Assembly (NCBI GenBank): GCA_040877875.1
Contig: JBBDNC010000154.1
Span: 1 to 14,891 of the forward strand
Direction of reading: 5' to 3'
Length of the DNA stretch: 14,891 nucleotides
DNA from: JBBDNC01 sp040877875
Lineage (GTDB): Bacteria > Bacteroidota > Rhodothermia > Balneolales > Balneolaceae
Every line of letters starts with the position of its first letter. The first letter of the stretch is position 1. The notes beneath the pieces are model-generated. The model did no database searches, was not told where the DNA came from, and saw only the letters and a list, made by a program, of their open reading frames with translations. A program made the translations under genes and the position numbers. This document shows positions 7,547 to 13,599 of the stretch, one piece after another.

Positions 7547-8584
7547 TCAATTTACAGGTTCGAACTGAAATGTATTGTTGTCGATAACCACCTGTTTTTG
7601 CTGTTTGAAAGAGCTTGCAGCGGCATGGCTGACGGCAAGAGCAGCCAGCCCGTCTTCAATGGTGATCGAGGGCTCCGTTTGATTGTGGGCCTTTTCTACA
7701 AAGTCCTTTAGCTGAATAATATAGGCTTTCTCAAACCTTTCCATAAAAAAGGGAACCGTGTCATGTGTCACTCCTTCCTTTTTTAAAACCAGGATAGGGG
7801 TCTCACGAAGATACCCGATTCGGATTGTCCCTTCGGTTCCCAGAATTTCAGTCTGGATATCATACCCGTAGATCCCGCTTCGGCTCAGATCAACCGAGCC
7901 AATCGATCCGGATTCGAATTTAATATTAACCATGGCATTGTCAATGTCCCCGATGGTTTCCATTTCAGGGTATGCGAGGACGTTTCCAATACTGAATACT
8001 TCGGATACGTCCCCCATAAACCAGCGGGCCAAGTCAAAATCATGGATTCCCATATCCAGGAAAAGCCCGCCGCTTTTTGCCGGATCTGCAAATTCCAGGC
8101 TCGGACGCTGTGGATCTCTTGAAGTGGCCTTGAAAACAATCGGATTACCAATCTCGCCGTCCATGATTTTTTGTTTTGCGGCTGAATATCCGGGATCAAA
8201 ACGGCGCATGTAACCCATGTGAAAAAAGGTATTGTTCTTTTTAACGACCTTTTTCATCGACTCGGCTTCATCAAGATCGATGGACAAGGGTTTCTCGCAG
8301 AAGATCATCTTCCCATTCTCAGCCGCATCGATAACAATTTCCATATGAGTACTGGTGGGAGTGGTTACAATCACTGCATCCAGTTCACTGAGCGCCAGCA
8401 TCTCCCGATAATCTGTAAAAGTGTGCTTTATACTTATTTTCTTTAAGATCTCAGAGATTTTTGTCTCATCCGCATCTGTCACGGCAATGACTTCTGCTTT
8501 GGGGATTTGGTAGGCAAGATATTCTACATACAGGCTGCCCAAACGCCCCAGGCCGACAACTCCTATTTTTAATTTTGAATTCAT
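7547..8584 (-). CDS. iolG: Inositol 2-dehydrogenase (Gfo/Idh/MocA family)
   Basis: Likely oxidises myo-inositol (or scyllo-inositol) to scyllo-inosose with NAD+, the entry step of the pathway. The 345-residue cytosolic protein has the Rossmann motif GLGRLG (11-16), the CEKPLS motif with catalytic Lys98, and FLDMGIHDFDLARW (175-188) with Asp177 and His181 in the positions of the IolG catalytic triad. First gene of the minus-strand operon, with the strongest ribosome binding site in the window: AGGAGG at 8594-8589, four bases before the ATG. Transcription may begin at the operator region near 8955, which would give a long leader of roughly 350 nt. Preference among inositol isomers cannot be read from the sequence. 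Confidence 0.88.
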   Translation of the reverse strand: MNSKLKIGVVGLGRLGSLYVEYLAYQIPKAEVIAVTDADETKISEILKKISIKHTFTDYREMLALSELDAVIVTTPTSTHMEIVIDAAENGKMIFCEKPLSIDLDEAESMKKVVKKNNTFFHMGYMRRFDPGYSAAKQKIMDGEIGNPIVFKATSRDPQRPSLEFADPAKSGGLFLDMGIHDFDLARWFMGDVSEVFSIGNVLAYPEMETIGDIDNAMVNIKFESGSIGSVDLSRSGIYGYDIQTEILGTEGTIRIGYLRETPILVLKKEGVTHDTVPFFMERFEKAYIIQLKDFVEKAHNQTEPSITIEDGLAALAVSHAAASSFKQQKQVVIDNNTFQFEPVN

Positions 8585-8587
8585 TCA

Positions 8588-8594
8588 TCCTCCT
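8588..8594 (-). promoter_or_regulatory. Strong Shine-Dalgarno of iolG
   Basis: AGGAGGA on the minus strand, ending four bases before the iolG ATG (8584). It decides the start: an overlapping ATG four bases upstream, read in another frame, lies too close to the site and does not lead into the Rossmann motif. Most other genes here lack such a site, so the operon's first cistron may be translated unusually efficiently. Confidence 0.75.
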
Positions 8595-8803
8595 AAGTAT
8601 TACATGGAATTGTAGATTTATAATTTAATTCCAGCGTTTGTCTTGTTAGTTATGAGTTTAGTTTCATCGATAGTTTCCCCAAAAAAGATTTTCTGTTTAA
8701 CCCGTCAGAAATTTTTTATCACTTCCGCCGGGATATACGATTTTAATCCACATCCGCCCATCTATCTTTTTTTGAATCCCTTCTGCAGCAAAAAGATACC
8801 TGT

Positions 8804-8828
8804 ATAGGGGATCATAAATTGCCCCTAT
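8804..8828. repeat. Inverted repeat in the probable iolG leader
   Basis: Arms ATAGGGG (8804-8810) and CCCCTAT (8822-8828) are perfect 7-bp complements around an 11-nt AT-rich loop. If the iolG operon is transcribed from near 8940, this sits in the untranslated leader and could form a hairpin. There is no T-run after it, so it is not an obvious terminator. Confidence 0.4.
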
Positions 8829-8933
8829 GAAATTCGCTGCTCGTTCGTGTCATGTCAATCATACTCCTGGGAGACCCAATCTGAATCCCTTTATGAATAG
8901 AGCCAAATGAGCAGTCCGAAAATCCGTTTGAGT

Positions 8934-8967
8934 CAAAACTAAAGATTTTTTGGGGAAAACGTTTTCA
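8934..8967 (-). promoter_or_regulatory. LacI-type operator and putative promoter of the iolG operon
   Basis: The operator core is GAAAACGTTTTC (8955-8966); the 14-mer 8954-8967 matches the consensus at 13 positions. On the minus strand a perfect Bacteroidota-type -7 element TAGTTTTG (8941-8934) follows about 12 nt downstream, placing the operator over the -33 region. This is the best promoter candidate for iolG-iolB-iolC-aldolase-iolD, though it lies about 350 nt from the iolG start. No classical -10 was found on either strand in good register. Confidence 0.5.
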
Positions 8968-9234
8968 TTCGGATCATAATTAATACTGATTAGTTTATCA
9001 ACATTTAGTTTGGTTACATCGGATTGAATGAACATTTTCTGCATCCCCCTTTTAAAGATTCACCGGCCCTCAGAAAATCAACGATTGACAATTATTTTTC
9101 AAATGATGGATCCCCGGACTCTCCGAGAAGGAATTATCCGACGTCACCTTGTAAATGGAGGAACAAGTCCTGCCGACAAGGTCCTCCTATTTATGATTTC
9201 TGTCATTAGTATTATAAAAAAGGTTTTTGTCTTT

Positions 9235-9248
9235 TGAAAACGTTTTCA
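9235..9248. promoter_or_regulatory. LacI-type operator upstream of the exported oxidoreductase
   Basis: A perfect copy of TGAAAACGTTTTCA, identical in all 14 positions to the core upstream of iolA. It overlaps the -35 region of the downstream promoter candidate, so binding should block transcription. The shared site is the main evidence that the exported oxidoreductase belongs to the same regulon as the iol operons. Confidence 0.78.
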
Positions 9249-9272
9249 CAAATGTAATAATTTTAGTATAAT
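9243..9272 (+). promoter_or_regulatory. Putative promoter of the exported oxidoreductase gene
   Basis: TTTTCA (9243-9248, inside the operator) and a perfect TATAAT (9267-9272) are 18 bp apart. The alternative TAATTTTA, 9 nt after the operator, fits a Bacteroidota -7 element at five of six fixed positions. Either way transcription would begin around 9270-9280, leaving a leader of about 90 nt that contains the inverted repeat at 9304-9326. Confidence 0.5.
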
Positions 9273-9303
9273 CCTGAAAAAAGTGAATACAAACAGGCTT
9301 TTA

Positions 9304-9326
9304 TTGACGGGATTTATATCCGTCAA
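9304..9326 (+). repeat. Leader inverted repeat
   Basis: TTGACGG (9304-9310) and CCGTCAA (9320-9326) are perfect 7-bp complements around a 9-nt loop, 40 nt upstream of the start codon. It could form an RNA hairpin in the leader or be a second DNA-binding site of a different type from the operator. No T-run follows. Confidence 0.4.
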
Positions 9327-9366
9327 CCCTGCAGTGAATCCATGAACATGAATAACAGGAGTAAAC

Positions 9367-10713
9367 ATGAGTAATAGCAAGAAAACAAATAACCGTACGA
9401 TGTCGCGCAAAAATTTCTGTAAAACTATGGCGTTTTCAACCGGGAGTGGTCTCCTGATAAGCTCCCTGCCGATATCCGGCAGTGCGTATGTCGCGGGAAA
9501 TGACACCCTGAAACTTGCTCTCATCGGATGTGGCGGACGGGGTACGGGAGCTGCAAACCAGGCATTAACGGCAGATCCCGGTGTAAAGCTTGTGGCCATG
9601 GCCGATGTATTTGAAGACAGACTGAGCGAAAGTCATCGCAGGCTTTCCGAACGATATAGTGATACTGGCCAGGTCGATGTTCATGAAGATCACAAGTTTG
9701 TCGGGTTCAACGGGTACAAACATGCAATTGAACTTGCCGATGTCGTGATTTTAGCGACTCCTGCCGGTTTCAGGCCTCTTCATTTTAAAGCGGCTATTGA
9801 TGCGGACAAACATGTATTCATGGAAAAACCCCTCGCAACAGATGTACCGGGGATCCGTAAAGTTCTTGCAACTGGAAAAATCGCCGATCAAAAGAATCTT
9901 AATGTCGTTGTAGGACTTCAGCGCCATTACCACGAAAAATATCTCCAGGCATTTGAGAAAGTCAGAAATGGAATGATGGGCAAGATCGTCGGCGGACAGG
10001 TGTACTGGAATATCGGGGCTCACTGGGTGCGGGAGCGAAAACCGTCGCAATCCGAATTGGAATATCAGATGCGAAACTGGTATTACTTCACATGGCTTTC
10101 CGGTGATCACATACTTGAACAGCACATCCATAATATTGACGTAGCCAACTGGTATATTGGAGAATACCCCATATCCGCCCAGGGGATGGGAGGACGCGAA
10201 GTACGAAAAGGCCCGGAGCACGGCGAGATCTTCGATCATCATTTTGTCGAATTTACCTATCCCGGGGGAGCCGTAATCGCCAGCCAATGTAGAAACCAAC
10301 AGGGAACAATGGAAAAAGTCGGTGAAACGCTTCAGGGTACCCGGGCTGACTTCACTACGGAATGGGGCGATGATAATTCTATTTTTAAAAACCGGGACGG
10401 AGAAATTCTATACCAGTATCGTTCTGACAAGGACATCAGCCCCTATCAGCAAGAGCATAACAAACTCTTTTCATCCATACGAAGAGGTAACGTCCTCAAC
10501 AATACGGAGTATGGGGCCAAAAGTACCATGACAGCTATCCTGGGTCGCATGGCAACCTATTCCGGGAAACTTGTGACCTGGGATGAAGCTATCAAATCTG
10601 ACCGGAAACTGTTTGAACCCGAAAATTTTGGTTGGGATTCTCCGCCTCCGGTCATGCTTGGCCCGGATGGAAATTATCCCACTGCCAGGCCGGGAAGCAC
10701 GGAAGTGCTCTAA
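9367..10713 (+). CDS. Exported Gfo/Idh/MocA-family oxidoreductase
   Basis: A 448-residue oxidoreductase with an N-terminal export signal. MSRKNFCKTM (12-21) resembles a Tat motif with RK in place of RR, followed by a hydrophobic stretch (about 22-42). The NAD(P)-binding motif is IGCGGRGTG (53-61), MEKPLA (152-157) holds the family lysine Lys154, and HILEQHIHNID (248-258) holds candidate catalytic His residues. The C-terminal segment ENFGWDSPPP belongs to the long periplasmic members common in Bacteroidota and Planctomycetota. Such proteins probably carry a tightly bound cofactor and oxidise or reduce a sugar or cyclitol; the substrate is unknown. Good ribosome site AGGAG (9357-9361), five bases before the ATG. 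The operator identical to that of iolA suggests co-regulation with inositol catabolism. It is not a redundant IolG: signal, length and motifs differ. Confidence 0.82.
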   Translation: MSNSKKTNNRTMSRKNFCKTMAFSTGSGLLISSLPISGSAYVAGNDTLKLALIGCGGRGTGAANQALTADPGVKLVAMADVFEDRLSESHRRLSERYSDTGQVDVHEDHKFVGFNGYKHAIELADVVILATPAGFRPLHFKAAIDADKHVFMEKPLATDVPGIRKVLATGKIADQKNLNVVVGLQRHYHEKYLQAFEKVRNGMMGKIVGGQVYWNIGAHWVRERKPSQSELEYQMRNWYYFTWLSGDHILEQHIHNIDVANWYIGEYPISAQGMGGREVRKGPEHGEIFDHHFVEFTYPGGAVIASQCRNQQGTMEKVGETLQGTRADFTTEWGDDNSIFKNRDGEILYQYRSDKDISPYQQEHNKLFSSIRRGNVLNNTEYGAKSTMTAILGRMATYSGKLVTWDEAIKSDRKLFEPENFGWDSPPPVMLGPDGNYPTARPGSTEVL

Positions 10714-10807
10714 CTGCAATGGAGAGAGGGTCGATGAAATCGAAAACACCTGTCCGTCAGACTTTCTTCAAGCTCAGGTTGACCCTTGTACCCTTGTGGA
10801 GTTCGGG

Positions 10808-12577
10808 TTACCCGATCCGCAGGGTATGCCTGAAGGGAGTTGTACCCGTAATGTAAACACGATAGCCGGCGAGCCGGATCTCACCCCCGTGTACCGCATA
10901 TTGTTCGTTGGACTGGGGAGAACGGGTATGTTCTATCCTGCCCGGCCCGAATTCTATAATATCTTCTCCGACACGGTATGAACCCGTGCTTTCGCTCAAT
11001 AAAAATCCATCCGGGTCTCCTTCTTTGGGAATAACCCCGGAAAGCTGCCCCCCTTTTCTGAAGCACAATTCAACGGTCACGTCCACATCCGGCGTCTGGT
11101 CTACAAGAATTTCCATTTCGAACGAACCGCTACCGTTTAGTTCTCTCACAATAACCTCCGACCGGAGTTTTTTATAATCTTTTGGCCGGTTTTCAAAATC
11201 CATCTTGCTGTAAAACCGTCCGTCGGGCGACATTTTATAGACCCCTTCAGGGTTCCTGTAGCTTTCAGGCAATGGCTGATGGTAGGGGACCTGACGTTCT
11301 TCCCAAAGCCGGTAGGTATTGCCGTCTACGTCCAGGCCCTGGCTTCTGAAATACCCGGTCCGGAAAAACGCAGGAGACATCCGCACCGATTCGAGAACTG
11401 CATCCCCTTTCCGAAAGTTGAAAAAGGTGGGATTGTGTGACAATCCGGACCAGACTCCATGCCCCAGATGCCAGTCTGTCCCCCCAAATACAGAAGCTGT
11501 CATTTCACCCCGTCTTATTCTGGCCAATCGGGTATTTTTTAAAATTTTCACAAAATGATCCGACGGTGAAACGGGCTCAGGGAGCGGCTGATTCAGTTCC
11601 TCATGCAATAAAAAATCGCCGAGGTGTTCACCGATCTGATCCATATACTTTGTTTCGATCAGCCGGGCCATCGCTGCAAACCGGGGGTTGTCCTCCCTGA
11701 TCGCCATATACCGAAATGGTAAATAGAAACGGTGGATCATAACCGGCCGTCCGGGAGACTGGTCCTGACGTCGCGATGAAACGGTTTCGAGTTCGCCGGC
11801 TGAATCCATTAAATACATGGTCAGTTCGAGATTTTTACGAATCGCTTCAAATAACTCCGGGCGATTCTGATAAATTGCCACATCCAGCAGGGAGGGATTG
11901 TTCACCGATGCATCATAGTTTCTGCTCCGTTCGGGGTGCTCACCATCTTCGTCCTGCCCGAGACCCTCTCCCAGCCAATCATTAATCCGGTTCACATACT
12001 TTTGATCGGGATACAGGTCATTGATCCCAGCCAGGGCAGCACTGATTGCCCATCGATGATTAGGTGTATGAACCCCTCCCGCTGTCAGAGCTCCCGCTAT
12101 GTTTAAAAGAAGTTCCCGCAGGGAGTCTCTGAGAGCCGCCGTGGCAGACGACCCGTCCTGTAAAAGCAGTGCCTGTGCACGGAACATTTGCTCAGCCATA
12201 AATGCCGAATCGGGCGGGGATTCCAGGTTGCCAAAATCAAATGTACCATCCGGGTTCTGGTCCTCCAACAATGAATCAACGACCTGCCGCATCGGGGTTA
12301 CCAGCCCGTCACTCCTGTAATATTCCGAATACTCCGAGCAGAACCCCGAAGAGACTGCAAGCAGATAACCGCTCCGGCTTCGGTAACTGTCCGTCTCTGT
12401 ATACCGCTGCTGCTGACTCAGGTAATCGGCAACCCTGCGGTCATTGGTTTTACTGATAGACTCAATCAGGGTGTTTGAATTCTGGTATCCGGGCCGGGGA
12501 TTAATAGCCGACCTGCCTAAAGCCAGGGAACCCAGCGAAGCACCGAATGTATTTTTCAAAAAGTCCTTTCTTTTCAT
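10808..12577 (-). CDS. Exported protein, putative alpha/alpha-toroid plus beta-sandwich carbohydrate-active enzyme
   Basis: A 589-residue protein whose exact family I do not recognise. The N-terminus MKRKDFLKNTFG plus a hydrophobic run (about 11-25) is a Tat-like leader with twin basic residues KRK. The next roughly 300 residues are helical, with repeated aromatic and acidic motifs such as QNPDGTFDFGN (107-117), GGVHTPNHRWAISAALA (167-183), HPERSRNYDASVNNPSLL (214-231) and SSRRQD (267-272). The remainder is rich in beta strands with DWHLGHGVWSG. This order resembles heparinase-like and other polysaccharide lyases or (alpha/alpha)6 glycosidases, in which NHRW-type His/Arg and a downstream Tyr act in catalysis. 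That is an inference from pattern only. It is convergent with the exported oxidoreductase (94-bp gap). A degenerate operator lies 227 bp upstream. No Shine-Dalgarno. Confidence 0.6.
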   Translation of the reverse strand: MKRKDFLKNTFGASLGSLALGRSAINPRPGYQNSNTLIESISKTNDRRVADYLSQQQRYTETDSYRSRSGYLLAVSSGFCSEYSEYYRSDGLVTPMRQVVDSLLEDQNPDGTFDFGNLESPPDSAFMAEQMFRAQALLLQDGSSATAALRDSLRELLLNIAGALTAGGVHTPNHRWAISAALAGINDLYPDQKYVNRINDWLGEGLGQDEDGEHPERSRNYDASVNNPSLLDVAIYQNRPELFEAIRKNLELTMYLMDSAGELETVSSRRQDQSPGRPVMIHRFYLPFRYMAIREDNPRFAAMARLIETKYMDQIGEHLGDFLLHEELNQPLPEPVSPSDHFVKILKNTRLARIRRGEMTASVFGGTDWHLGHGVWSGLSHNPTFFNFRKGDAVLESVRMSPAFFRTGYFRSQGLDVDGNTYRLWEERQVPYHQPLPESYRNPEGVYKMSPDGRFYSKMDFENRPKDYKKLRSEVIVRELNGSGSFEMEILVDQTPDVDVTVELCFRKGGQLSGVIPKEGDPDGFLLSESTGSYRVGEDIIEFGPGRIEHTRSPQSNEQYAVHGGEIRLAGYRVYITGTTPFRHTLRIG

Positions 12578-12785
12578 AATGTGGAATTCATAAGTTTAAA
12601 TTCAGAGAACTTGTATTTTCTTTTTATACTTTCTTGCACCCTTTTCTACGGGAAGTTCCCCGCCGTGTGTGAATCAAATCTTCATTTTATGTAACTGTGA
12701 CAGCAAAAAAATTCATCTCGGGTAATTTTAACTCCATGGGACTCATCCGGCTGGATCGTTTTACTTTTTTAAGGTTTGCGTAAAA

Positions 12786-12821
12786 GAAATTATTTTAAAT
12801 AAATGGTAACGTTTTCAACCA
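12786..12821 (-). promoter_or_regulatory. Degenerate LacI-type operator with putative minus-strand promoter
   Basis: TGGTAACGTTTTCA at 12804-12817 matches the operator consensus at 12 of 14 positions, with both mismatches in one half-site. On the minus strand TTGAAA overlaps the intact half, and AATAAT (5/6 to TATAAT) follows after 18 bp, directed toward the exported toroid protein. The plus strand lacks an equally good promoter toward the HAD gene, so the minus gene is the likelier target. Weaker than the other three sites. Confidence 0.4.
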
Positions 12822-12897
12822 AGCAAGCTCTTTTTGATAAAAAAGTCAAATATATATGACTGAAATAAATGACAACACAAACTGGCTCATTCCGAAA

Positions 12898-12912
12898 ATA
12901 AAGCTGCTTTAT
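12898..12912. repeat. Interrupted palindrome next to the HAD start codon
   Basis: ATAAAGC-T-GCTTTAT: two perfect 7-bp arms around one base, ending two bases before the ATG. The one-base centre cannot form a hairpin loop without opening the stem, so if functional it would more likely be a protein-binding site, or it may be chance in AT-rich DNA. Confidence 0.3.
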
Positions 12913-12913
12913 C

Positions 12914-13537
12914 ATGTTTAACCGGTTTAAGACCCTATTATGGGATTTTGACGGGGTTATACTCGACTCGGTACCCATCCGGGATAAAGGATATCGATAT
13001 GTATTGGAAGACTTAAAGAACTATCCGGATGAAAAAGTAGACCGGCTCATAGAATTCCAGCAAAAGAACGGGGGGCTCTCCCGCTATGTGAAATTCAGGT
13101 ATTTCTATGAAGAGGTCCTGGGAGAATCCATAACCGAAGACGAAGTTCACAAATTTGCCGGCCTGTTTTCCGAATATATGCTGGAGAATCTGATGGATCG
13201 GGATCTTCTGATTGACGAAACCCTGAACTTTATCCGTTCGAATTATCAGACTTACAACATGCATATTGTTTCGGGTTCGGACCAGGACGAACTGAGACAT
13301 ATCTGCAGTGAACTGGAAATAGCCCCGTTTTTCAAATCCATTCACGGCTCACCTACCCCAAAAATTGAACTGGTAAAATCTATCATCAATGAAAACCATT
13401 ACGAAACGGATGATATGGCCTTGATCGGGGATTCCATCAATGATTATGACGCCGCCCGAATCAACGGTATTACCTTCTTCGGCTACAACAATCCGGAAAT
13501 TCGCGAAAAAGGAAGCGGCTATATTACTTCATTTTAA
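12914..13537 (+). CDS. HAD-superfamily hydrolase (phosphatase/phosphomutase-like)
   Basis: A 207-residue cytosolic HAD protein with all four motifs: I, DFDGVILD with nucleophile Asp11 and Asp13; II, VSGSD with Ser120; III, PTPK with Lys150; IV, IGDSINDYDAA with Asp173 and Asp177. The helical cap between residues 17 and about 95 puts it in subfamily I with phosphoglycolate phosphatases and beta-phosphoglucomutases. The sequence does not reveal the substrate; a sugar or inositol phosphate is possible but unproven. Divergent from the exported toroid gene and convergent with the metallophosphoesterase. The ATG follows an interrupted palindrome and has no Shine-Dalgarno; MFNRFKTLLWDFDGV is a natural HAD start. 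Confidence 0.85.
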   Translation: MFNRFKTLLWDFDGVILDSVPIRDKGYRYVLEDLKNYPDEKVDRLIEFQQKNGGLSRYVKFRYFYEEVLGESITEDEVHKFAGLFSEYMLENLMDRDLLIDETLNFIRSNYQTYNMHIVSGSDQDELRHICSELEIAPFFKSIHGSPTPKIELVKSIINENHYETDDMALIGDSINDYDAARINGITFFGYNNPEIREKGSGYITSF

Positions 13538-13552
13538 TTCGTTAAGGTATAT

Positions 13553-13589
13553 GTGGCCACGGGCTTGCCACTCTTAATATCCTAAGAGT
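13553..13589. terminator. Possible bidirectional terminator hairpins
   Basis: Two inverted repeats lie between convergent genes: GTGGC/GCCAC (13553-13557, 13567-13571) and ACTCTTA/TAAGAGT (13570-13576, 13583-13589, 6-nt loop). They overlap by two bases, so they would compete. The plus-strand downstream sequence is only moderately T-rich, so strength is doubtful. Position between two stop codons is the main support. Confidence 0.4.
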
Positions 13590-13599
13590 TCACGTTATT

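Larger units (their letters stand above)
8585..9366. other. 782-bp divergent regulatory region
   Basis: No convincing gene. It contains the iolG Shine-Dalgarno, a hairpin-capable inverted repeat (8804-8828), a minus-strand frame of about 50 codons without a good start (about 8850 to a TAA at 8700-8702), two LacI-type operators (8954-8967 and 9235-9248), a possible structured segment (9147-9187), the promoter of the exported oxidoreductase near 9243-9272 and a leader hairpin (9304-9326). Short frames here, such as 9028-9237 plus and 8859-9044 minus, match no family I recognise. Confidence 0.6.
12578..12913. other. Divergent spacer between the toroid protein and the HAD hydrolase
   Basis: AT-rich region without a gene. 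It holds the degenerate operator at 12804-12817, a promoter candidate toward the minus strand, a short palindrome gggaagttccc (12650-12660) and an interrupted palindrome touching the HAD start (12898-12912). A 62-codon minus-strand frame at 12790-12978 overlaps the HAD gene and the operator and looks spurious. Confidence 0.5.

Noticed and set aside
9429..9442. Operator-like half-site gcgttttcaacc inside the oxidoreductase signal sequence
   Set aside because: Only one half matches, and it lies in coding DNA downstream of a perfect operator.
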